Assembly (NCBI GenBank): GCA_016765535.1
Contig: JAESPQ010000062.1
Location: 1-42,948 of the forward strand
Length of the DNA stretch: 42,948 nt
Source: Alteromonadaceae bacterium
GTDB lineage: Bacteria; Pseudomonadota; Gammaproteobacteria; Enterobacterales; Alteromonadaceae
Reading direction: 5' to 3'
This document shows, in pieces, positions 35,157 to 42,948 of this stretch (the first letter of the stretch is position 1; each line of letters opens with the position of its first letter). Position numbers and translations under genes: made by a program. The notes under the pieces are model-generated. The model worked only from the letters and a program-made list of their open reading frames with translations, had not been told where the DNA came from and ran no database searches.

Positions 35157-36317
35157 ATGAATAAAAGTACCCATAAAAAACGCGTTAATCGTAACAGCAA
35201 AAGCTTAAGTAAAAAACAGACTAAAGCAGATGCAAAGCCGCACGTAAAAACGTCGACAAGTAAAAATAAAGCGGATAAAAACACAGCCCATAAAGTGAAA
35301 TCTTCACAACGCTCGGCTCGCAACGTTGTAAAAATAGCAGCAGTAGAAGAAAGTGCTGTTGAAAAGGTCGCAGATGAAAAGCCACAAGTACGATTTTATA
35401 CTGCGGATAGTGAAGATGCAGGGCAACGAATAGATAACTATTTAGTTAAAACATTAAAAGGTGTTCCTAAAAGTTTAGTGTATCGTTTACTGCGCAAAGG
35501 CGAAATTCGCGTTAATAAAAAACGTACTAAACCTGATTATAAATTACAAACAGAAGATTTGATCCGTGTCGCACCAATTAGAATGGCAGAAAAAGATGCT
35601 CCGGTATCTACCAAGCTTAATGCTGTTGCCAACCTTGAAAAACAAATTATTTATGAAGATGAAGTGCTGATAGTATTAAATAAACCATCAGGCATGGCGG
35701 TTCATGGGGGTAGTGGTTTAAGTTTTGGTGTTATTGAAGCATTACGTGCATTACGACCACAAGCAAAAATGTTGGAGCTGGTGCATCGATTAGACCGTGA
35801 TACTTCAGGCTGTTTAGTTATTGCTAAAAGACGATCTGCTTTGCGACATTTACATGAGCAGTTACGCAATAAAAAGGTACAAAAATTTTACCATGCGCTA
35901 GTTAAAGGTCATTGGTCAGCTAAATTAACTCGCGTGACCGAAGGCTTGAAAAAGAATGACTTAAAATCGGGTGAACGAGTTGTTGTTGTTGATAATATTA
36001 ATGGCAAAGAGGCTGAAACACGTTATAAAGTGATCCAGCATTATGAACAGTGTACTTTAGTGCGTGCTTTTCCGGTAACAGGGCGTACCCATCAAATACG
36101 TGTGCATTGTCAAACGAAAGGCCATCCAATTGCGTGTGATAGTAAATATAGTTACGAAGAGTTTGATAATAAAATGAAAGCCTTTGGTTTGAAACGCTTA
36201 TTTTTACATGCAGCGAGCATTGAATTTACCCACCCGCGCACTGACGAGCGACTAAAAATTGAAGCGCCGCTAGAAAAATCATTGCAGATAATGTTGACGA
36301 AGTTAACAAAAATTTAG
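35157..36317 (+). CDS. rluC: 23S rRNA pseudouridine synthase RluC
   Basis: Makes pseudouridines 955, 2504 and 2580 of 23S rRNA (known for the E. coli enzyme). After residue 75 the protein tracks E. coli RluC: S4 domain (AGQRIDNYLVKTLKGVPKSL, then RKGEIRVNKKRTKPDYKL), NKPSGMAVHGGSGLSFGVIE, catalytic aspartate D213 in VHRLDRDTSG and PVTGRTHQIRVHCQTKGHP. It is 386 residues against 319, because of a roughly 70-residue Lys/Ser-rich N-terminal tail that probably is disordered and binds RNA. No internal ATG would give the short form. It is divergent from rne, as in E. coli. Confidence 0.96.
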   Translation: MNKSTHKKRVNRNSKSLSKKQTKADAKPHVKTSTSKNKADKNTAHKVKSSQRSARNVVKIAAVEESAVEKVADEKPQVRFYTADSEDAGQRIDNYLVKTLKGVPKSLVYRLLRKGEIRVNKKRTKPDYKLQTEDLIRVAPIRMAEKDAPVSTKLNAVANLEKQIIYEDEVLIVLNKPSGMAVHGGSGLSFGVIEALRALRPQAKMLELVHRLDRDTSGCLVIAKRRSALRHLHEQLRNKKVQKFYHALVKGHWSAKLTRVTEGLKKNDLKSGERVVVVDNINGKEAETRYKVIQHYEQCTLVRAFPVTGRTHQIRVHCQTKGHPIACDSKYSYEEFDNKMKAFGLKRLFLHAASIEFTHPRTDERLKIEAPLEKSLQIMLTKLTKI

Positions 36318-36341
36318 TTTTTTTTATTAATGAATTGAATT

Positions 36342-36374
36342 AACGTCATGTTAAATCAGGTTTAACATGACGTT
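36342..36374. terminator. Hairpin between convergent rluC and Maf-family gene
   Basis: AACGTCATGTTAAA (36342-36355) and TTTAACATGACGTT (36361-36374) form a 14-bp perfect stem with a TCAGG loop. The T tract is weak, but the position between convergent genes fits a terminator. Confidence 0.65.
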
Positions 36375-36391
36375 GTTTGTCTGTTTAGAGA

Positions 36392-36997
36392 TTATTTTTT
36401 TTGCTCTGCTAACACATCAAGTCCATGCTGTTTTAATAAACCAACTAATTTTATTAATGGTAAACCAATTAACGTATTGGGATCGTCCCCCTCAAGTTTT
36501 TTAAATAGGCAAATACCTAGCGCTTCGCTTTTAAAGCTGCCAGCGCAGTTGTAAGGTTGCTCGGTATGTAAATAATTGCTTATTTCATCATCGGTTAACT
36601 CATTAAAATGAACGGTAAATGGCTCAACTAACGAGAATGTTTTATCTGTATTGCTGTTATAAACACACAAGCCAGTATGAAACACGACGGCTTTACCACT
36701 AAATTTACGTAATTGTTTAAAACCATTCTCAAAGTTATGGGGTTTGCCTAAAATTTCTCCCTCGCAAACTGCTACTTGATCAGATCCAATGATCAGTGCA
36801 TCGGTAAATTTATTATCTTTAGTCTTAACAATTGCTTTAGCCTTTTCTATCGCTAAGCGTTCCACTAAGGCAATAGGCGATTCATCAATTTTTGCAGTTT
36901 CATCAATATTAGGTTTAGCGCATTCAAAAGGTAAATTAAGTTTTTCTAAAATAGTACGACGAAAGACAGAGGTAGAGCCTAAAACTAAAGTTTGCAT
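36392..36997 (-). CDS. Maf-family nucleotide pyrophosphatase (YceF type)
   Basis: A 201-residue Maf-like house-cleaning pyrophosphatase. Typical features are the N-terminal LGSTSVFRRTILEKL, the DETAKIDESP segment, the catalytic-site aspartate in IIGSDQVAVCEG, and the YNCAGSFKSEALG and LIGLPLIKLVGLL motifs at the end. The YNCAGSFKSE version and the position next to rluC match E. coli YceF, which acts on 7-methyl-GTP; that activity is inferred from family, not shown. Convergent with rluC. Confidence 0.92.
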   Translation of the reverse strand: MQTLVLGSTSVFRRTILEKLNLPFECAKPNIDETAKIDESPIALVERLAIEKAKAIVKTKDNKFTDALIIGSDQVAVCEGEILGKPHNFENGFKQLRKFSGKAVVFHTGLCVYNSNTDKTFSLVEPFTVHFNELTDDEISNYLHTEQPYNCAGSFKSEALGICLFKKLEGDDPNTLIGLPLIKLVGLLKQHGLDVLAEQKK

Positions 36998-37170
36998 AAG
37001 GGTTATTTAAAGAGAGTTATTTTCAGTTATTGTTGATATTGGGGCAGATGATCTCAATTTAAAGTTTACATTAAATTTTAGAACAAAATTTATATAGTGA
37101 TGACAGTAAAAATTGCGCGTGATAAAGTTTATCTATATAAATAACAATAATAATTAATCAGGATTTTATT

Positions 37171-38655
37171 TTGGCATTTGGCACAATTATCTCTTTAGCA
37201 CTGTATTTTATCGTTATGCTTGGCATAGGTTTATATGCTTATCGAAAATCAACCAGTGATGTTTCAGGTTATATGCTCGGTGGGCGTAGTTTAAGTCCTA
37301 GTGTTGCCGCATTGTCAGCAGGTGCGTCTGATATGAGTGGTTGGATGTTAATGGGCTTACCCGGTGCTATGTATCTTACGGGTTTAAGTAGTTTATGGAT
37401 AGCGTTTGGTTTAGTGAACGGTGCTTTTTTAAATTACTTAATTGTTGCCCCGCGTTTGCGTACTTATACCGAAGTAGCCAATGATTCTATTACGCTCCCT
37501 GATTTTTTTGAAAATCGTTTTCATGATAAATCTCATTTATTACGCGTGGTTTCATCGCTAGTTATTGTTGTTTTTTTCACCCTTTATACTTCAAGTGGTA
37601 TTGTCGCGGGTGGTAAGTTGTTTGAAAGTTCATTTGGTTTAACTTATGAGTTAGGTCTATACATTACGGCAGGTGTGGTGGTGGCTTATACTTTATTTGG
37701 TGGTTTTTTAGCGGTAAGCCTGACTGATTTTGTGCAAGGTTGTATTATGTTTATTGCCTTAGTGCTAGTACCCGTAGTCGTTATTCAGCAAGTTGGTGGT
37801 ATTAGTGAAATGACTAAAACGGTTGCTGCAATAAATCCTGATTTACTCAATATTTTTAATGGAGTGAGTTTACTTAGTATTTTATCGGCAATGGCATGGG
37901 GCTTAGGCTATTTTGGTCAACCGCATATTATTGTGCGTTTTATGGCGGTGCGTAGTGTAAAAGATATGCCAACCGCTCGCCGAATTGGAATGAGCTGGAT
38001 GATAGTTACCTTGATTGGCGCTACCGCAACAGGTTTTGCAGGTATTGCTTATGTCGCTAAAACAGGGTTAAAAATTGAAGATGCAGAAACCATTTTTATT
38101 GTGCTATCGCAATTATTGTTTAGCCCGTTAATAGCAGGGTTTTTATTGGCGGCTATTTTGGCAGCAATTATGAGTACCATATCATCACAATTATTAGTGA
38201 CTTCAAGCTCATTAACGGGGGATTTTTATAAAACATTTTTACATCAAGAGGCGAGTGAAAAACAACTTGTTTTTGTTGGGCGAGTTTCAGTATTTTTAGT
38301 TGCCTTGGTCGCAATATTTCTTGCTTATGATCGTAACAGTACTATTTTAACCTTAGTAAGTAATGCGTGGGCTGGATTTGGTGCCGCATTTGGACCTGTG
38401 GTTATTGCGAGTTTGTATTGGAAAAAAATGAACCGTAACGGTGCGTTAGCAGGTATGGTTATTGGTGCATTAACAGTATTAATATGGATTTATGCGCCAT
38501 TTACCATTAATGGTCAGGCGCCAAGTGCGGTAATGTATGAAATAGTACCAGGGTTTATTTTATGCTCGTTAGCTATTTATTTAGTGAGTCACTTTACTGC
38601 GGATGCCGAACCTAAAACGATTGAACAATTTGATGAAATGCTACTTAATTTGTGA
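37171..38655 (+). CDS. putP: Sodium/proline symporter (SSS family)
   Basis: Inner-membrane transporter of 494 residues with about 13 hydrophobic segments. The SSS signatures are present: GAYRKSTSD-like loop near residue 25 (YAYRKSTSDVSGYMLGGRSL), LSAGASDMSGWMLMGLPGA with sodium-coordinating residues in TM2, and GLGYFGQPHIIVRFMA. The similarity to E. coli PutP is strong through the core, so proline is the probable substrate. The start is a TTG at 37171, supported by CAGGA 7 nt upstream. It stands alone: no putA or putR is nearby. Confidence 0.92.
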   Translation: MAFGTIISLALYFIVMLGIGLYAYRKSTSDVSGYMLGGRSLSPSVAALSAGASDMSGWMLMGLPGAMYLTGLSSLWIAFGLVNGAFLNYLIVAPRLRTYTEVANDSITLPDFFENRFHDKSHLLRVVSSLVIVVFFTLYTSSGIVAGGKLFESSFGLTYELGLYITAGVVVAYTLFGGFLAVSLTDFVQGCIMFIALVLVPVVVIQQVGGISEMTKTVAAINPDLLNIFNGVSLLSILSAMAWGLGYFGQPHIIVRFMAVRSVKDMPTARRIGMSWMIVTLIGATATGFAGIAYVAKTGLKIEDAETIFIVLSQLLFSPLIAGFLLAAILAAIMSTISSQLLVTSSSLTGDFYKTFLHQEASEKQLVFVGRVSVFLVALVAIFLAYDRNSTILTLVSNAWAGFGAAFGPVVIASLYWKKMNRNGALAGMVIGALTVLIWIYAPFTINGQAPSAVMYEIVPGFILCSLAIYLVSHFTADAEPKTIEQFDEMLLNL

Positions 38656-38687
38656 TCATAAAAGTTAGGTTGAGGAATACACAGTGA

Positions 38688-38713
38688 AACCCAATAAATA
38701 TATTTGTTGGGTT
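38688..38713 (+). terminator. Probable terminator of putP
   Basis: AACCCAA (38688-38694) and TTGGGTT (38707-38713) pair, extended by AAA/TTT across one mismatch. The T tract is poor. Confidence 0.45.
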
Positions 38714-38754
38714 GCTTACCGTAAAATCAAGTCAGTAAAGTCAAGTTAGCAAAA

Positions 38755-40443
38755 TCAATTCCCGAGTAAATTTAAACTACTCACATAATAATTAGCATTA
38801 ACAATGAGTTTACTATTATCTTTATCAAGTGTAATTGTTTGCCATTTTGTTGTTGGTGTAATTCGTTTTACGTTACCATTTAAAGTTATTTGTAATGACA
38901 TATCAAAACCAGCAACCACATTACCCCAACGATATTTGAATGTTTTATCATAAATAAAATACTCAAAAGACGGGATACGAATATCACGTAGGTATTGATC
39001 AAATATTTTAGTTAAATTTATACCGGCTTGTTCGCTCATGTAATTTTCTATTTGCGCGCTAGTTACGGTTTGATGATAAAAACTTTTACTTAGACCTCGT
39101 AAAATATGTCGCCATTTTGTATCATCATTAATGATCTGACGAATAGTATGCAGCATGTTACTGCCTTTATCATACATATCGCCAGAGCCTTCTTTATTCA
39201 CATTATATTGGCCAATAATTGGTGCGTTATTTTTTATATTTAAACGTTGGCCGCGAATATATTTAAAGGCAGTGGCTTTGTCATAGTGATATTCTAAAAA
39301 TAAACTTTCGCTGTAGGTCGTAAACGCTTCATGTATCCATAAATCGGCAAGATCTTTGGCGGTAATATTATTGGCAAACCATTCGTGACCACTTTCATGT
39401 ACAATAATAAAATCAAATAGCATGCCTGCGCCTGTTTGGCTGCGATCTTTTCCTAAATAGCCATTTTTAAATTTATTACCATAAGTAACACTACTTTGGT
39501 GCTCCATGCCTAAGTAGGGCGCTTGCACTAATTTATAACTGTCTTGATAAAAAGGATAAGGGCCAAACCAATATTCGAGTGCATCCATCGTGCGTTTTGC
39601 GTCGCTAAATTGTTGTTGTGCTTTACTTAAATCATCACGCAGTACCCAATAGTCCATATCAAGTTGTCCTTTTTCTCCTGTATAATGGGCACCATAATAG
39701 CTTTGATCAAAATGTACGTAGTCGCCAATATTAATGTTTATCCCATAATTATTAATTGGCTGCGTTACCTGCCAATAATACGTTTTAGTCTGCTGCTTTT
39801 TATTATGTTCAGTTTTAATTAAACGTCCGTTGGAGACATCAATTAAATGCTCAGGCACTGTAACCTTGATCAATACACCATTATCGGGCTCATCGTAACC
39901 GTGATCTTTATTCGGCCACCAAATGCTCGCACCAATGCCTTGGTTTGACGAAGCAATAAAATCGTTGCCGTTATCATCTTTTGCCCATGTTATGCCGCCA
40001 TCCCAAGGTGCATGCTTAGCTTCTTGCGGTTTTCCTGAAAAATACAGCGTTAAAGACTGTGTTGAGCCAATAGGTTGTGGCGTAACTGTGCTAATAAAGT
40101 AAGCATTGCCATCTTGCTCAATGTTTAATATTTGCTTGTTTTGCACTGCCTTTTTAAGTGTCATTGGTGCTTGTAAATCAATTTGTAAACGCTTTGCTGG
40201 CGTTAATACCTTATAAGTGACGATATTGCTGCCACTAAGGGTTTTATTTTTTGGATCAACATTAACCGATAACTGGTAATGCAATAGATCCCACCAAGCG
40301 CGTTCTGGGGTAATTGAGCCGCGTAATAGTGCTTGATGAGCAGTACTTTGTGTTTGCTTAAGTAACTGCTTAGCTGGTGTATTAGTTGAGTTAATTAATA
40401 GTAAGCAGCAAAGAAGTAAGGTTGTTTTTTTGAACATAATCAT
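38755..40443 (-). CDS. Secreted M1-family zinc metallopeptidase
   Basis: A 562-residue aminopeptidase-N-like protein. It has an N-terminal signal peptide (KKTTLLLCCLLLINS, cleavage about residue 25), an M1 beta-saddle domain, the substrate-binding segment LGMEHQSSV (GMEN in most M1 enzymes) and the zinc site HESGHEWFANN with the third ligand glutamate 18 residues later (LWIHEAF). The C-terminal domain is short, so it resembles small bacterial M1 members rather than PepN. It should act in the periplasm, trimming peptides. The start may be M1 or M3; neither has a strong ribosome binding site. Confidence 0.9.
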   Translation of the reverse strand: MIMFKKTTLLLCCLLLINSTNTPAKQLLKQTQSTAHQALLRGSITPERAWWDLLHYQLSVNVDPKNKTLSGSNIVTYKVLTPAKRLQIDLQAPMTLKKAVQNKQILNIEQDGNAYFISTVTPQPIGSTQSLTLYFSGKPQEAKHAPWDGGITWAKDDNGNDFIASSNQGIGASIWWPNKDHGYDEPDNGVLIKVTVPEHLIDVSNGRLIKTEHNKKQQTKTYYWQVTQPINNYGININIGDYVHFDQSYYGAHYTGEKGQLDMDYWVLRDDLSKAQQQFSDAKRTMDALEYWFGPYPFYQDSYKLVQAPYLGMEHQSSVTYGNKFKNGYLGKDRSQTGAGMLFDFIIVHESGHEWFANNITAKDLADLWIHEAFTTYSESLFLEYHYDKATAFKYIRGQRLNIKNNAPIIGQYNVNKEGSGDMYDKGSNMLHTIRQIINDDTKWRHILRGLSKSFYHQTVTSAQIENYMSEQAGINLTKIFDQYLRDIRIPSFEYFIYDKTFKYRWGNVVAGFDMSLQITLNGNVKRITPTTKWQTITLDKDNSKLIVNANYYVSSLNLLGN

Positions 40444-40464
40444 CGTTGTGTGGGGTAATAATAA

Positions 40465-40511
40465 AATAGCGCTTACTACTATTTTGACACGGGAAGGTAG
40501 TAAGCGCTATT
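40465..40511 (-). terminator. Hairpin after the DUF885 gene
   Basis: AATAGCGCTTACTAC (40465-40479) and GTAGTAAGCGCTATT (40497-40511) make a 15-bp perfect stem with a 17-nt loop, between the DUF885 gene and the M1 peptidase gene. It could terminate the first or protect the mRNA end; the T run is weak. Confidence 0.55.
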
Positions 40512-40547
40512 GAAAAGACTGTTGAGTTAACAGGTAATAAATTGGCG

Positions 40548-42377
40548 TTAAGCTTTTACTAACGTCTCTTTAATGTAACGATTGACTAAACGCTCTAAAA
40601 TATCTAATGGTACAGCGCCATTTTTTAGTACTACATCATGAAAATCGCGTAAATCAAATTTATCACCAAGCGCTTTTTTAGCTTTTTTACGCAACGATAA
40701 TATCTTCATCATGCCTATTTTATATGCGGTTGCTTGTCCTGGCATAACGATATAACGCTCTATTTCAGAGGTTACATCGCTCAGTGCCATACCAGTATTA
40801 ATTTTCATATAATCAATCGCTTGCTGTCTAGTCCAGTGTTTTTCGTGAATGCCAGTGTCAACCACTAGGCGTACCGCTCTAAACAATTCAGCTTGTAGGC
40901 GACCAATATTGTCAAAGGGATCTTTTTCAAAGCCTAATTCCCAAGCAAGATGTTCGGTATATAAGGCCCAACCTTCAGTATAAGCAGTAAATATTGGGAT
41001 TTTACGGAAAAATGGCAAACCTTCTAATTCCATCGCCACCGAAATTTGAAAATGATGACCCGGAATACCTTCGTGGTACGCCAAGGTACGCATGCTGTAT
41101 TTAGGGGTTGCTTTAATATCGTAAAGGTTAGCGAAAAATTTACCCGGCCGCGTACCATCAAGTGATGGTTGCTGATAATAAGCCCCCGGAGCGGTTTTTT
41201 CTTTAAACTGTGGAATACGCTCAACTTTCATACCTGCTTTGGGACGAATTCTAAAAGCACTATCAAGACCTGCGTTAACTTCATCAAGAATGGTTTGATA
41301 ATCCGTTAATATTTGCGCTCTGCCTGTGTCGTTATCAGGATAATAAAAACGTTTATCTGCCGCCATAGTTTCAATAGCATGAGAAAACCCTTCACTGGTA
41401 TCAAAGCCTTGCTCGGTTAAAATAGTCATAATTTCAGCTTGAAGTCGATCAACTTCGCTTAAACCTAATTGATGGATATAATCCGCGCTATAATTGGTGG
41501 TGGTAAAAAATTTCAATTGTTCTTGATAAGCTTTGTCGCCATTAGGTAAATGCCAAAAGCCGTCATCGTTACTTGCCTTATCTTTTAATTGGGTAAAGTA
41601 ATCAATAAATAATTGATAGGCGGGATGAACGTAATTAGTAATATTTGCGGCTGCGCTTGCTAAAATTTGGCTTTGTTGCTCTTGAGTGATCTCTTTTGTT
41701 TTTTCCATTTTAGCTTTTAATGAGGTGTACAAAATATTTTCAGTGACGGGTGTGGCAACAAAATCAGTCATTTCAGTTAAAACGCGTTCTATAACAAATT
41801 TAGGCGGAATAATGCCTTTTTGTTCACGAATTTTTAAACCTTTAAGTGTTTGTGCAAATTTAACTTTTACTTTTTGTAAACGTGATAAGTAATGTTGAGC
41901 ATCTGTTATTGAATTAACTTGGTTTTGTGACTCCATAAAACTAGGGTAGCCGTTTTGTACGCCAAACAATTGGTTAACGGGGTAATTATGATAACGGAAC
42001 TGTTCAGAACTTTCAGCAAAATCAAGTAAGTACAGAGCAATTTCTTTTGATAAAAGTTCATCTTCGTTTAAGTCTTTGTCTTGATAAGTCAGTAGTGTTG
42101 CTTTAATCGTTTTTAACTTAGCAAATAACTCGTTAGCTTTTTCGGGGCTATTATCATCAAGCTCGGCATTATGTCCGGTAATTCCTAGCGATTCTAAAAA
42201 ACCTAATGATGTTAGTGTTTCAGGACTATCAAAAGCCATTTTTAGTAAGGTTCTGTCTAAAAATGCGCGAAAGAAAAATGGTTTTTTTGCATACCATTCA
42301 TGGCTAGCAACACCGCCACCGACAATGACAATGGTGAGTAGACTAATGCCTAACCATTTGAGTGTTTTTTTGATCAT
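40548..42377 (-). CDS. DUF885-family protein, predicted membrane-anchored metallopeptidase
   Basis: A 609-residue DUF885 protein, the usual length. It begins with a basic segment and one hydrophobic helix (KWLGISLLTIVIVGGGVA), giving export with an uncleaved anchor or a signal peptide. The characteristic motif YHEGIPGHHFQ, followed by AYTEGWALYTEHLAWELG, has the histidine/glutamate pattern of a zinc peptidase, and such proteins are often considered to be peptidases, but activity is not proven for most. GGGA just before the ATG supports the start. It lies upstream of the M1 peptidase on the same strand, so both may serve peptide use in the periplasm. Confidence 0.88.
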   Translation of the reverse strand: MIKKTLKWLGISLLTIVIVGGGVASHEWYAKKPFFFRAFLDRTLLKMAFDSPETLTSLGFLESLGITGHNAELDDNSPEKANELFAKLKTIKATLLTYQDKDLNEDELLSKEIALYLLDFAESSEQFRYHNYPVNQLFGVQNGYPSFMESQNQVNSITDAQHYLSRLQKVKVKFAQTLKGLKIREQKGIIPPKFVIERVLTEMTDFVATPVTENILYTSLKAKMEKTKEITQEQQSQILASAAANITNYVHPAYQLFIDYFTQLKDKASNDDGFWHLPNGDKAYQEQLKFFTTTNYSADYIHQLGLSEVDRLQAEIMTILTEQGFDTSEGFSHAIETMAADKRFYYPDNDTGRAQILTDYQTILDEVNAGLDSAFRIRPKAGMKVERIPQFKEKTAPGAYYQQPSLDGTRPGKFFANLYDIKATPKYSMRTLAYHEGIPGHHFQISVAMELEGLPFFRKIPIFTAYTEGWALYTEHLAWELGFEKDPFDNIGRLQAELFRAVRLVVDTGIHEKHWTRQQAIDYMKINTGMALSDVTSEIERYIVMPGQATAYKIGMMKILSLRKKAKKALGDKFDLRDFHDVVLKNGAVPLDILERLVNRYIKETLVKA

Positions 42378-42559
42378 GTTTTTCCCTTTTTATTTTTATT
42401 ATTTGTAATTTATTGATATTATGGTCAAATTATCATGGTGTGATAGTTGATCAAAATATAGTTTGTAATAAAATATTAACAATAATTTAACATTGACTTT
42501 TTAAATTAAAGTAAAATTTTTTGAGCAATATTTTTTGACTATCGCTAGGTTGAAATAAG

Positions 42560-42642
42560 GTGAGCTTATCGGATAAGTGAGTAGCATTTCTGCTCCACAC
42601 TCTCCTAAGAACCGTGCATGCAAGTTTCCCCACACACGGCTC
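42560..42642 (-). ncRNA. 3' end of a group II intron (domains V and VI)
   Basis: On the minus strand, 42642-42609 reads as a 34-nt domain V: GAGCCGTGT pairs with GCACGGTTC, with AGC catalytic triad position, a 2-3 nt bulge and a GAAA tetraloop. It is followed by a domain VI-like stem (AGTGTGGAGCA, GAAA loop, TGCTACTCACT) and an unpaired A. No reverse transcriptase is encoded in the roughly 300 bp left before the window edge, and the next 50 bp run into a repeat, so this is a truncated remnant. The exact 3' splice point (about 42555-42565) is not fixed. Confidence 0.75.
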
Positions 42643-42684
42643 AAGCCTATTTAAGTCCAGTTGCAATCAAGCAACTTCATTGAT

Positions 42685-42948
42685 CACGGGTATATACCCA
42701 AGCTACTTCAAGATGCGAGTTTCAGGACGATTGAGCGAATCATGATCAATGCGCATCTTTTTATTAATGGTTGTTCCCTTAAAAACAGATGCAACGAAGA
42801 ACATGTTTTGCTCAGTCGTCCCCGTAGGGCTGGTTTAGAAACGTTTTATGCAGCGTTAAATTAATTGAAAATAGAATGACTATTAAACAACTAATTTGCC
42901 TTGCCTAAAGACGTTTCTAATTCCAGCTGAATTCTGCATCTTCAAGTG
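42685..42948. repeat. IS/MITE-like repeat element at the right edge
   Basis: ACTTCAAGATGC (42703-42714) is matched, inverted with one change, by GCATCTTCAAGT just before the window end (about 42936-42947). These look like terminal repeats of an element of about 250 bp. The 67-codon frame inside (42661-42864) is not protein-like. It may belong to a common marine gammaproteobacterial repeat; the family could not be named from sequence alone. Confidence 0.55.

Noticed and set aside
42661-42864. 67-codon frame at the right edge
   Set aside because: It lies within a repeat element between inverted ends, with no ribosome binding site or recognisable protein pattern.
1-42948. CRISPR array, tRNA or rRNA genes
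   Set aside because: No regularly spaced identical repeats and no tRNA- or rRNA-like sequence was noticed on either strand; a tRNAscan run would settle tRNAs.

Overview
The window looks like chromosomal DNA of a low-GC marine gammaproteobacterium of the order Alteromonadales, most probably Colwelliaceae (Colwellia/Thalassotalea type). This rests on the very AT-rich coding sequence, the E. coli-like core proteins (Epd, Pgk, RluC, RNase E), and the marine-type accessory genes (SLC45-like sugar transporter, DUF885 and M1 peptidases). No 16S rRNA gene is present, so the genus is inference.

Region 1 (1-7450) is an accessory segment. It holds the tail of an unidentified gene, then two very large tyrosine-recombinase-fold proteins (795 and 1047 aa) packed head to tail, resembling the integrase module of an integrative element. 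Next is the decayed C-terminus of a DUF1998/MZB helicase, cut by a frameshift and fused to the 3' part of an IS3-family transposase. A nested hairpin closes the segment.

Region 2 (7454-21816) is a glycogen/maltodextrin locus. A minus-strand operon glgP-glgB-glgX-malQ-secreted alpha-amylase has overlapping genes. A LacI-family regulator is divergent from glgP, and an SLC45/GPH-type sugar transporter follows convergently. Three near-identical 14-bp palindromes lie upstream of glgP, of the regulator and of the transporter, each 4-5 bp upstream of a plausible -35 box. This is a small self-contained regulon. glgC and glgA are absent, so the locus looks built for taking up and breaking down alpha-glucans rather than making glycogen.

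Region 3 (22299-26705) is a central carbon cluster, tkt-epd-pgk, with hairpins and curious 7-nt tandem repeats in both spacers. The fructose-bisphosphate aldolase gene that often follows pgk is missing here. A divergent GhrA-like 2-hydroxyacid dehydrogenase lies beyond.

Region 4 (27800-36997) starts with a gene-poor stretch carrying a 47-codon ORF with its own strong terminator and a MITE-like repeat. Then come an acyl-CoA dehydrogenase (DmdC-like family), a small SpoIIAA/STAS-like protein, rne, rluC and a Maf-family pyrophosphatase, as in other gammaproteobacteria.

Region 5 (37171-42948) has a PutP-type sodium/proline symporter, a secreted M1 metallopeptidase, a membrane-anchored DUF885 protein, and at the right edge the 3' end (domains V and VI) of a group II intron abutting a repeat element.
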